Positions 1 to 6,764 of a stretch of DNA of 10,182 nt are shown piece after piece. The stretch lies in the NCBI GenBank assembly GCA_028869495.1, contig JAGWRY010000400.1, positions 1 to 10,182 on the forward strand, given 5' to 3'. Below the pieces are notes generated by a model. The model was not told the origin of the DNA and did not search any database. It saw nothing but the letters and a program-made list of their open reading frames with translations. The position numbers were made by a program, and so were the translations under genes. This DNA is from Elusimicrobiota bacterium. GTDB lineage: Bacteria > Elusimicrobiota > Elusimicrobia > UBA1565 > UBA9628. Each line of letters starts with the position of its first letter. Within the stretch, counting starts at the first letter, position 1.

Positions 1-630
1 GGCCGTCTCGCCGCCGGCGCGCGCGCGGCCCCTCGCGAAGTGCCAGACCGCCTGCGCGTTGCGATCCTGCGGCGCCAGCGCCAGCGCCTTGCGCGCGTCC
101 TCGGCCGCCGCCGGATAATCGCCGCTCCAAAGCTCCCCGATCGCCCGCGTCCTCAGCGCCGCCTCGAGCTCCTTCTCGTCGTCCTGCGCCTGCGCGAGCG
201 CGACCGCCTTCTGCGCGTATTCGAGGCCTTTCTTGTAGTCGCCGGCCTGCAGCGCGAGCGCGCCGGCGGCCTGCTGGATCTTCGCGACTTGCGGGCTGGA
301 CTGCGCGATCGCGTCGCTTTTGTCGAGGACGGCGGCGATCTGCTTCTTGAGCGAGGCGGCTTCCTCTCGCTTCTTGGGATCGGTCATCGCCGCGGGCGAG
401 GCCGTGATCGCGCCCAACTGCTTCGTCTTCGTCGCGACCGTCTTCATGGCTGAGCCGAACCATGCGTAATTGGCGCTGAGATTCGGAGAAGGATCTTTTG
501 GCGCAGGCATCGGTCCGGCGTTTGCGTAGATCGGCGCGAGCGGGATCAGAAAAAGAAAAAAGCCAACTGGAGAAATCCAGTGGATGCGGCGGAGTATGAC
601 GCGTCGACGCGGAGTGTTACAATGATTCAA
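1..630 (-). CDS. Exported TPR-like repeat protein, C-terminus beyond window
   Basis: The minus strand reads without a stop from about position 630 to the window edge, giving 210 visible residues. No ATG lies upstream of the hydrophobic segment. The best start is TTG at 630-628, with a purine-rich AAGGCG ahead of it; this start is uncertain. Residues about 19-36 form a hydrophobic segment (PVGFFLFLIPLAPIYA), consistent with a Sec signal peptide cut near YA-NAG. After a low-complexity linker, residues about 117-150 (QQAAGALALQAGDYKKGLEY and following) and about 157-190 (a second copy with WSGDYPAAAEDARKALALAP) look like two TPR helix pairs. TPRs usually hold protein partners, so a periplasmic scaffold role is likely, but no specific function can be named. 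It is divergent from the secreted orphan at 663, and the start regions are only 32 bases apart. Confidence 0.7.
   Translation of the reverse strand, partial: MNHCNTPRRRVILRRIHWISPVGFFLFLIPLAPIYANAGPMPAPKDPSPNLSANYAWFGSAMKTVATKTKQLGAITASPAAMTDPKKREEAASLKKQIAAVLDKSDAIAQSSPQVAKIQQAAGALALQAGDYKKGLEYAQKAVALAQAQDDEKELEAALRTRAIGELWSGDYPAAAEDARKALALAPQDRNAQAVWHFARGRARAGGETA
596..623 (+). promoter_or_regulatory. Candidate sigma70-type promoter for the gene at 663
   Basis: TACAAT at 618-623 matches a -10 box in five of six positions. ATGACG at 596-601, 16 bases upstream, is a weak -35. Transcription would begin near 630, about 33 bases before the GTG start at 663. The boxes overlap the first codons of the divergent minus-strand gene if its TTG start is right, so the two genes could interfere with each other. 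This rests on pattern matching only. Confidence 0.35.
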
Positions 631-662
631 ATGCGTTTTCGCCTTTTTCGTGCGGAGGGCAT

Positions 663-1265
663 GTGATCCGGGCAAGCTTCATCAATGCGTTAAGTATTGC
701 GGCGCTTCTATATGCTGTCAATGCCGGAGCCAAGACTTTATCATCCTTTAATAAACACAAATCTCACACCGTAGCGAAGAAGACCCAGTGCGCTCAGTTG
801 GCGGATGCCGTTTTGCGAAACGGCAAGAACCCCAGCGTTCCGCCTGTGAACTTCGCCGAGATGATCGGCTTATCTGCAGAGGCATCTCTGAAGGACGTTG
901 AGATTCGCGGTCACGTTACGAGGGATTGCTGGGTCGCATACGAAAAGTCGGCTGCCGCGCCCGCCGAAGCCTCTCGACCGATGGCAATTTACTTCATCAT
1001 GAATACGGCATCTGGCCACGACGGCATGGCGAGATACTTCCGGGTCGGTTTGGACGGCAAGCTCGAAAAGTCCGTGCAGATGATGGGCAAGTACGACGAC
1101 GAGGGGAAACCGGTCCCTGGAACGGGGAAAGAGTTTGATGAGGATGTCCACGCGCCGAAAGTCCGCGCGGCGTTCGAGAAAGAGATGGATTTCTGGCTGA
1201 AGGACTGGCTGCCGAGGCAGGAGAAGGCGGGCCGAGCGGGGAAGAAGAAGGGCGCGCGGCCCTGA
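663..1265 (+). CDS. Small secreted protein of unknown function
   Basis: This is a 200-residue protein starting at GTG 663, preceded by CGGAGGG at 653-659, so the spacing is short at about 4 bases. Residues 1-23 (MIRASFINALSIAALLYAVNAGA) form a Sec signal peptide with an AGA/K cleavage site, which supports this start. The mature protein has two cysteines, C43 and C89, which could form a disulfide. A central stretch at about residues 107-140 looks like beta strands (MAIYFIMNTAS, ARYFRVGLDGKLE). The C-terminus is amphipathic and then Lys/Arg-rich. I do not recognise the family. Codons in the first third (aat aaa cac aaa tct) are much more AT-rich than in neighbouring genes, while the 3' end matches the local GC-rich style. 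It is convergent with the permease; the stops are 7 bases apart. Confidence 0.7.
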   Translation: MIRASFINALSIAALLYAVNAGAKTLSSFNKHKSHTVAKKTQCAQLADAVLRNGKNPSVPPVNFAEMIGLSAEASLKDVEIRGHVTRDCWVAYEKSAAAPAEASRPMAIYFIMNTASGHDGMARYFRVGLDGKLEKSVQMMGKYDDEGKPVPGTGKEFDEDVHAPKVRAAFEKEMDFWLKDWLPRQEKAGRAGKKKGARP

Positions 1266-1272
1266 CGGGATC

Positions 1273-2568
1273 CTAGGAAAAGCGGGGAGCGGCGCGCCGC
1301 CAGCCGGCCTTCAGCGCCAGGCCGAACGCCAGGATCGCCAGCGACCACCAGACCTGGCTCATCCCGCCCTGCGCGCCGAGCCAGGCGACCGCCGCGACCC
1401 CGATCAGCGGGATCGTCCAGCCGCCGGGCAGGCGGAAGTCGCCTGGCTTATGCTGGAAGCGGCGGCGCAGGAACGGCACCGCCAGGCAGGTCGCGACGTA
1501 CTGCGCGCAGACGACCACGTTGCTGAAGTCCACCAGCTTGTCGAAGTCGAGGAAGAGCGCCATGACGAGCGAGATCGCCGTCGTCAGCAGGATCGCGCGG
1601 TACGGCGTCTCGAAGCGCGGGTGCACGGCCGCCAGACCCTTCGGCAGGTGCCCGTCGTCGGCCAGCGCCTCCAGATAGCGCGGCGTGACCAGCGCCGCGC
1701 TCGAGTTGTAGCCGGTCGTCGAGACGACCGCCCCGCCGACCATCAGCGCCGCCCCGGCCCAGCCGAGCATCCCCATCGCCGCGGAGGCCAGCGGCCGCGC
1801 CGACGTCGCGAGCGCCGGGTCCACCCCGACCGCGATCGCCTGCACCGCCATGTAGAGGACCGACGTCAGCGTCAGCGCGATGATCAGCGCCAGCGGGATC
1901 GTGCGCGCCGGCTTGTCGATCTCGCCCGAGGGCACGGCCATGTACTCGAAGCCCTGGAACGCGAAGAACGCGAGGAAGCAGGCGGGGCCCAGCGGCCGCC
2001 AGCCGTGCGGCGCGAAGGGGCGGAAGTGCGCGTCGCCGAGGAAGAAGAGCCCGAGCAGGACGAACAGGCCGAGCGGCACGAGCTTGGCGACCGTGAAGAA
2101 GTCCGACGTGCGGGCGCCGAGCTTGACCCCGCGGTAGTTCAGCGCGCCCATCCCGACGACCACGACCGCCGCGAAGGCCTTGACCGCGAGGCGGCCCTCG
2201 AAGACCGGGTTGAAGAATCCGAGGTAGACCGCGATCACGTTGGCGACCGCCGCCCAGCTGAACATCTGCGTGATCCAGGCCATCCAGCCGATCGCGAAGC
2301 CGACCCAGTCGCCGAAGGCCGCGCGCGCGTACAGGTAGCCGCCGCCGGTGCGGTTGAAGTGCGTCGAGGCCTCCGCGTAGCAGAGCCCGACGTTGATCAG
2401 CAGGAGCCCGACGACCCCGAACGAGGCGACCGACGCCGGCCCCAGGAAGCCGGCCAGCTGGCCCGGGAAGAAGAAGATTCCCGAGCCGACGACCGCGTTG
2501 ATCCCGATGCAGACCACGTCGAACAGCGTCAGGACGCGCAGGAGGTGCGGGGCGCGGGTCTCGGGCAT
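1273..2568 (-). CDS. APC-family amino-acid permease
   Basis: This 431-residue inner-membrane transporter has about 12 hydrophobic helices, the normal size and topology for the amino acid-polyamine-organocation superfamily. The first helix carries the hallmark GSGIF at residues 28-32 within GINAVVGSGIFFFPG; in this family the motif lies in the unwound part of TM1 that binds the substrate backbone. The TM6 region reads FFAFQGFEYMAVPSGEIDKP, the usual APC pattern of an aromatic-rich helix followed by GE and a conserved P-x-R-x-I-P loop. Family members carry out proton- or sodium-coupled amino-acid uptake or exchange; the substrate cannot be told from the sequence. The start at 2568 follows the TAGAAT box by only 9 bases and no Shine-Dalgarno is visible. 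It is divergent from the M13 peptidase. Confidence 0.9.
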   Translation of the reverse strand: MPETRAPHLLRVLTLFDVVCIGINAVVGSGIFFFPGQLAGFLGPASVASFGVVGLLLINVGLCYAEASTHFNRTGGGYLYARAAFGDWVGFAIGWMAWITQMFSWAAVANVIAVYLGFFNPVFEGRLAVKAFAAVVVVGMGALNYRGVKLGARTSDFFTVAKLVPLGLFVLLGLFFLGDAHFRPFAPHGWRPLGPACFLAFFAFQGFEYMAVPSGEIDKPARTIPLALIIALTLTSVLYMAVQAIAVGVDPALATSARPLASAAMGMLGWAGAALMVGGAVVSTTGYNSSAALVTPRYLEALADDGHLPKGLAAVHPRFETPYRAILLTTAISLVMALFLDFDKLVDFSNVVVCAQYVATCLAVPFLRRRFQHKPGDFRLPGGWTIPLIGVAAVAWLGAQGGMSQVWWSLAILAFGLALKAGWRRAAPRFS

Positions 2569-2577
2569 CGAAGGGCC

Positions 2578-2586
2578 ATTCTAACA
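2578..2586 (-). promoter_or_regulatory. Extended -10 promoter of the permease
   Basis: On the minus strand TGTTAGAAT forms an extended -10 element (TGn plus TAGAAT). A weak -35-like CCGACT lies 16 bases upstream of TAGAAT. The box ends 9 bases before the ATG at 2568, so transcription would begin within a few bases of the start codon. Such an mRNA would be leaderless or nearly so, which fits the absence of a ribosome site. Confidence 0.45.
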
Positions 2587-2622
2587 GATTTCCCCGACGA
2601 GTCGGACCGCCTCCGGGTTGTG

Positions 2623-2645
2623 TAGAATGGAGGCCCTCACAGGAG
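2623..2645 (+). promoter_or_regulatory. Candidate -10 box and ribosome site of the M13 peptidase
   Basis: TAGAAT at 2623-2628 is a -10-like box, a plus-strand copy of the hexamer used by the divergent permease. No convincing -35 is seen. Transcription would begin near 2635. AGGAG at 2641-2645, four bases before the ATG at 2650, is the ribosome site and supports that start. Confidence 0.45.
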
Positions 2646-2649
2646 ACCC

Positions 2650-4710
2650 ATGGCCCCCGTCCCCCGCCGCGCCGCCGCGATCTTCGCCGCCGTCCTGCCG
2701 CTCCTCGGCCCCGCTTCCGCGCGGGCCGCCTCGGCGGACAAGCCCCTGCCGCCCGTCGTCGACGCCTCGGCGATGGACAGGTCGGCCGACCCGTGCCGCG
2801 ACTTCTTCCAGTACGCGTGCGGGACCTGGGTGCGCGAGAACCCCGTGCCGGCCGACCAGAGCGTCTGGTACCGCTTCAGCGAGCTCGACGAGCACACTCT
2901 CGCCGTCCTGCGCGCGCTGCTGGCGGAGGCCGCCGTCGAGAAGCCGCAGGCGACGGAGGACGCGCGCAAGATCGGCGCCTTCTACCAGGCCTGCATGGAC
3001 GCGCCCGCGATCGAGGCGAAGGGCCTGGCCCCGATCGAGCCCGAGCTCGCCCGCGTCGCGGCGCTGAAGGACAAGGCCGGGCTCGCCGCCGAGATCGCGC
3101 GCCTGCAGACGATCGGCGTGCCGGCCCTGTTCTCGTTCTACTCGACGCAGGACTACACCGACGCGCGCCGCATGATCGCCTCGGCCGACCAGGGCGGCCT
3201 GTCGCTCCCGGACCGCGACTACTACCTGACCCCCGAGTTCCGGGCCGAGCGCGCGGCCTTCGTCTCCCACGTCGCGAAGATGATGCGCCTGCTCGGCGAC
3301 GAACCGAAGACCGCCGACGCCGAGGCCGCGGCCGTCCTGCGCGTCGAGACCGCGCTCGCGAAGGCCTCGATGAGCCGCGTCGACCGGCGCATCCCGAAGA
3401 ACGTCCATCACAAGATGAGCCTGAAGGCCTTCGAGCGCCTGTCCCCGGCCTTCGACTGGCCGGCCTTCCTGGCCGGGATCGGCGCCCCGTCCTTCCGCTC
3501 GCTCGACGTCGCCGACCCCGGCTTCTTCAAGGCCCTCGACGCGACGCTGGCCTCCGCGCCGCTCGACGACTGGAAGGCGTACCTGCGCTGGAGCGCCGTC
3601 AACGCGCTGGAGTCCGCCCTGCCGAAGGCCTTCGTCGACGAGGATTTCGACTTCTACGGAAGGATCCTGTCCGGGCAGAAGGAGATCAAGCCGCGCTGGA
3701 AGCGCTGCGTCTCCGCGACCGACGGCGCGCTCGGGATGGCGCTCGGCCGCGAGTACGTCGCGCGCGAGTTCGGCCCCGCCGCGAAGGCGCGCGCGCTCGA
3801 GATGGTCCGGGAGATCGAGGCCGCGATGGCCGACGACATCCGCCGCTCTCCGTGGATGGGCGCGCGCACGAAGAAGAAGGCGCTGGTCAAGCTGCGCGCC
3901 GTCGCCGACAAGATCGGCTATCCGGACAAGTGGCGCGACTACTCGAAGCTGGAGATCGCGGCCGACGACGCGCTGGGCAACCTCGAGCGCGCCGACGCCT
4001 TCGAGTCGCACCGCGAACTGGCCAAGATCGGCAAGCCCGTCGACCGCGGCGAGTGGGACATGACCCCGCCGACCGACAACGCGTACTACGACGACCAGCT
4101 GAACTCGATCAACTTCCCGGCCGGCATCCTCCAGCGGCCGAATTTCGACGTGAACGCCGACTATGCGGCCCTCTTCGGCGCGATCGGCGCGACGATCGGC
4201 CACGAGCTGACGCACGGTTTCGACGACGAGGGCCGCCACTACGACGCGCACGGCAACCTGCGCGGCTGGTGGACGAAGGCCGACGCGAAGGCCTTCGCCG
4301 CGCGCGCGCAGGGCTTCATCGACGAGTACTCGGCCTTCGTCACCGTCGCCGACCCGAAGGACCCGGCCAAGGACGTCCGCCTGAACGGCAAGCTGACCCT
4401 TGGCGAGAACATCGCCGACAACGGCGGGCTGTTCCTGGCCTACGCGGCCTTCAAGAAGGCGACGGCGGGGGCGGCGCCGCCCGACGTCGACGGCCTCACG
4501 CCCGACCAGCGCTTCTTCCTCAGCTACGGCCAGAGCTGGTGCTCGGACATCACGCCGGAGACCGCGCGCAAGTACGCGCAGTCCGACCCGCACTCGACCG
4601 GACGCTGGCGCGTCGACGGCGTCGTGTCCAATATGCCGCAGTTCGCGAAGGCGTTCTCCTGCAAGGAGGGGGACCCGATGGCGCCCGCGAAGCGCAATCG
4701 GGTCTGGTAG
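2650..4710 (+). CDS. Secreted M13-family (neprilysin/PepO-like) zinc metallopeptidase
   Basis: This 686-residue protein is full length for M13. Residues 1-26 form a signal peptide ending ARA/A, so it acts outside the cytoplasm. The N-terminal M13 signature DPCRDFFQYACGTW spans residues 47-60. The substrate-backbone motif NAYY begins at N477. The zinc motif HELTH is H518-E519-H522, and GENIAD supplies the third ligand E586 with its partner D590. H648 and R654 (HSTGRWR) match the neprilysin transition-state histidine and S1'-S2' arginine in order and spacing. M13 enzymes cut short peptides on the amino side of hydrophobic residues. The C-terminus ends NRVW where the family normally ends CxVW: N683 replaces a conserved disulfide cysteine, although C671 of the preceding motif is kept. 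It is convergent with the GH1 gene; the stops are 3 bases apart. Confidence 0.94.
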   Translation: MAPVPRRAAAIFAAVLPLLGPASARAASADKPLPPVVDASAMDRSADPCRDFFQYACGTWVRENPVPADQSVWYRFSELDEHTLAVLRALLAEAAVEKPQATEDARKIGAFYQACMDAPAIEAKGLAPIEPELARVAALKDKAGLAAEIARLQTIGVPALFSFYSTQDYTDARRMIASADQGGLSLPDRDYYLTPEFRAERAAFVSHVAKMMRLLGDEPKTADAEAAAVLRVETALAKASMSRVDRRIPKNVHHKMSLKAFERLSPAFDWPAFLAGIGAPSFRSLDVADPGFFKALDATLASAPLDDWKAYLRWSAVNALESALPKAFVDEDFDFYGRILSGQKEIKPRWKRCVSATDGALGMALGREYVAREFGPAAKARALEMVREIEAAMADDIRRSPWMGARTKKKALVKLRAVADKIGYPDKWRDYSKLEIAADDALGNLERADAFESHRELAKIGKPVDRGEWDMTPPTDNAYYDDQLNSINFPAGILQRPNFDVNADYAALFGAIGATIGHELTHGFDDEGRHYDAHGNLRGWWTKADAKAFAARAQGFIDEYSAFVTVADPKDPAKDVRLNGKLTLGENIADNGGLFLAYAAFKKATAGAAPPDVDGLTPDQRFFLSYGQSWCSDITPETARKYAQSDPHSTGRWRVDGVVSNMPQFAKAFSCKEGDPMAPAKRNRVW

Positions 4711-4713
4711 CCG

Positions 4714-6126
4714 TCAGCGGAAGCGCCAGTCGGTCCGGACGAAGCGCCGCTCGCGCGGCGCGTCGAGGGCCGTGACCGCGTCGGCCGCGCGGCAGAACGG
4801 ACGCTCCCTCCCGGCGTGCGCGGCGACCTCGGCCCAGGCCCGCGCGCGCATCGCCGTCGTGATCCGGCGCGTCTCGACGATCCGGCGGAACAGGAAGTAG
4901 CTCGGGCGCGGAATCCTCTTCAGACCGCGCGCGCGGTCCACCGCGACCAGGCCGAACTTCGGGCAGTAGCCGTCGGACCACTCCCAGTTGTCGGACAGCG
5001 TCCACCAGACGTAGCCCTCGACCGGGATCCCGGCCGCGCGCGCCGCGGCGACCGCCTGCAGGTGCTCGATCAGGTAGGCCGGGCGCAGGACGTCGGTCGA
5101 GTCGGCGATCCCGTTCTCGGTGACCACGATCGGCGGCCGCGGGAAGCGCGCGTGGACTTCCGTCAGGATCGTCAGGAGCCCGTTCGGGTCGATCGCGCGC
5201 CCGGACTCCGAGTACTCCGCGCGCGGGTCGAGGACCAGCCGCGCGTCGTGCACCCACTCCGCGCCGTAGTAGTTGACGCCGAAGAAGTCGAGCCGCCCGC
5301 GCACGCGCTCCGGGAAGCGCCAGTTCAGCAGGCGATCGGGATAGAGCGCCTCCAGCCGGTCCAGGCGGGAGCGCCCCGTGTAATAGGCCATGTTCTGCGC
5401 GATCCCGATCCGGACGTCCGGGTATCTGCGGTGCGCCCAGGCGTAGAGCGCGTCGTGCGCGTCGGCCATCCGGTCCAGCGCGCGCACCGCCGCGCCGCGG
5501 AAGGGCCCGACGGCCAGCAGGGACAGCGGCGAGTCGGGCTTCCCCGGCGGCCAAAGTCCCGCGCCGTAGGCGAGCGAGGCGAAGACGTTGGGCTCGTTGA
5601 AGGTCACCCACCAGGAGACCTGCGCGTGATACTCGTCGATCATGCGCTCGGCGAAGACGAGATAGTCGCCGATCGCCGCGTCGTTCGTCCAGCCCCCGCG
5701 CGCCTGGAGCCACTTCGGCACCGAGTGGTGCATCAGGGTCAGCATGACCTTCATGCGCCGCGCGCGGACCATGCCCAGGATCGCGCGATAGCGCGCGATC
5801 GCCTTCTCGTCGAAGACCCCGCGCCGCGGCTCGACGCGGCCCCAGTCCACGCCCAGGCGGTAGACGCCGATCCCGGTCCTCGCCGCCAGGTCCAGCTCGA
5901 CCTGGGGACGCGTCCAGAACTCCAGGCGCTCCCCCGGGACCGCCTGGTTCGCGAAGGCGGCGACCTTCCCCGCGCGCGCCCAGTCGAGCCAGACGTCGTC
6001 GAGCCGGTCCTCGGACTGCCCGGGCGCCGTCGCCAGCCCGAAGAAGAACGGCGTCGGGAAGCGCGTCTGGGCGGCGGCCGGAGCGGCGCCGAGCGCGGCG
6101 AGGGCGAGGAGCGCGAGGGATCTCAT
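4714..6126 (-). CDS. Secreted glycoside hydrolase family 1 enzyme
   Basis: The protein has 470 residues from the ATG at 6126. The open frame extends further upstream, but that part overlaps tag, and a clean signal peptide begins here (MRSLALLALAALGAAPAAA/Q). The GH1 TIM-barrel signatures are in order: FFFGLATAPGQSED at residues 27-40, the acid/base in TFNEPN (E178), the NYYG strand at 285-288, the nucleophile in VVTENG (E337), and a late LSDNWEW loop. Both catalytic glutamates are present, so a retaining beta-glycosidase is expected. The family includes beta-glucosidases, beta-galactosidases and transglycosylases, and the substrate is not visible. The N-terminal LATAP-x-x-x-ED-RLDD pattern resembles, from memory, the SFR2-like branch (galactolipid transglycosylases) rather than typical bacterial enzymes with ATA-x-Q-x-EG. 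Q37 sits where GH1 normally has its glycone-binding Gln. Confidence 0.92.
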   Translation of the reverse strand: MRSLALLALAALGAAPAAAQTRFPTPFFFGLATAPGQSEDRLDDVWLDWARAGKVAAFANQAVPGERLEFWTRPQVELDLAARTGIGVYRLGVDWGRVEPRRGVFDEKAIARYRAILGMVRARRMKVMLTLMHHSVPKWLQARGGWTNDAAIGDYLVFAERMIDEYHAQVSWWVTFNEPNVFASLAYGAGLWPPGKPDSPLSLLAVGPFRGAAVRALDRMADAHDALYAWAHRRYPDVRIGIAQNMAYYTGRSRLDRLEALYPDRLLNWRFPERVRGRLDFFGVNYYGAEWVHDARLVLDPRAEYSESGRAIDPNGLLTILTEVHARFPRPPIVVTENGIADSTDVLRPAYLIEHLQAVAAARAAGIPVEGYVWWTLSDNWEWSDGYCPKFGLVAVDRARGLKRIPRPSYFLFRRIVETRRITTAMRARAWAEVAAHAGRERPFCRAADAVTALDAPRERRFVRTDWRFR

Positions 6127-6132
6127 CGCCGC

Positions 6133-6138
6133 ACTATA
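6133..6138 (-). promoter_or_regulatory. Candidate -10 box for the GH1 gene
   Basis: TATAGT on the minus strand lies 6 bases before the GH1 ATG at 6126, within the 44-base gap after tag. No -35 box and no Shine-Dalgarno are seen. If the box is used, the message would be leaderless. The gap to the upstream operon makes an independent promoter plausible, but a 6-base match alone is weak. Confidence 0.3.
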
Positions 6139-6170
6139 GAAAATGGAGCCGGCGGCGGGGCGGCTCGCCC

Positions 6171-6752
6171 TCAGCGCCGCGGCGCCCGGAAGCAGGCGGC
6201 GACGTGGTCGTCGACCAGCCCGCAGGCCTGCATGAACGCGTAGCAGATCGTCGAGCCGACGAAGCGGAAGCCGCGCGCCTTCAGGTCGCGGCTGAGCGCG
6301 TCCGACTCCGGCGTGCGCGCCGGGACGGCGGCGCGGTCCCGCGGACGGCGGACGAGCGTGCGCCCGCCGACGAAGCCCCAGACGTGCGCGGCGAAGCCGC
6401 CGGGCGCCTCGGCCAGGCGCAGGTACGCGCGCGCGTTGTCCACGGCCGCCTCGATCTTCAGCCGGTTGCGCACGATGCCCGGGTCGCGCAGGAGCGCGGC
6501 CTTCTCGCGCGCGCCGTAGCGCGCGACCCGGCGCGCGTCGAAGCCGGCGAAGGCGCGGCGGTAGCCCTCGCGCTTGCGCAGGATCGTCAGCCAGGACAGC
6601 CCCGCCTGCGCGCCCTCGAGGATCAGCATCTCGAAGAGGCGCCGGTCGTCGCGGACCGGGCGGCCCCACTCCTCGTCGTGGTAGCGCACGTAGAGCGGGT
6701 CGCTCCCCGCCCACCAGCAGCGCGTGCGCCCGTCCGGGGCCGCGGCGTCCAT
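6171..6752 (-). CDS. tag: DNA-3-methyladenine glycosylase I
   Basis: This 193-residue cytoplasmic base-excision-repair enzyme removes N3-methyladenine from alkylated DNA and leaves an abasic site. The Tag family signature runs through the whole protein: YHDEEWGRPV at residues 24-33, FEMLILEGAQAGLSW at 40-54, then GIVRNRLKI and SDALSRDLKARGFRFVGST. The zinc ligands of E. coli Tag (C4, H17, H175, C179) match C12, H25, H183 and C187 here in order and spacing. The E. coli active-site residue E38 matches E46. It is the last gene of the four-gene operon, with a strong ribosome site that contains the helicase stop codon. Confidence 0.95.
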   Translation of the reverse strand: MDAAAPDGRTRCWWAGSDPLYVRYHDEEWGRPVRDDRRLFEMLILEGAQAGLSWLTILRKREGYRRAFAGFDARRVARYGAREKAALLRDPGIVRNRLKIEAAVDNARAYLRLAEAPGGFAAHVWGFVGGRTLVRRPRDRAAVPARTPESDALSRDLKARGFRFVGSTICYAFMQACGLVDDHVAACFRAPRR

Positions 6753-6758
6753 CGCGCG

Positions 6759-6764
6759 CCTCCT
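6759..6764 (-). promoter_or_regulatory. Ribosome site of tag, overlapping the helicase stop
   Basis: AGGAGG on the minus strand sits 6 bases before the tag ATG. The helicase stop codon TAG (6765-6763) overlaps its first two bases. Ribosomes ending the helicase would therefore cover this site, which suggests coupled translation. Confidence 0.7.

Noticed and set aside
40..453. Open frame of 137 residues on the plus strand
   Set aside because: It is very Arg/Leu-rich and antisense to the exported TPR protein, whose minus-strand frame has a signal peptide and TPR pattern.
1450..2625. Long plus-strand frame of 391 residues
   Set aside because: It is an Arg/Asp/Glu-rich low-complexity shadow of the permease with no recognisable domain.
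2581..4593. 670-residue minus-strand frame opposite the M13 gene
   Set aside because: It is a GC-driven antisense frame. The plus strand carries every M13 motif.
6127..6714. N-terminal extension of the GH1 frame
   Set aside because: It lies over tag in another frame and is compositionally a shadow. The signal peptide at 6126 marks the real start.
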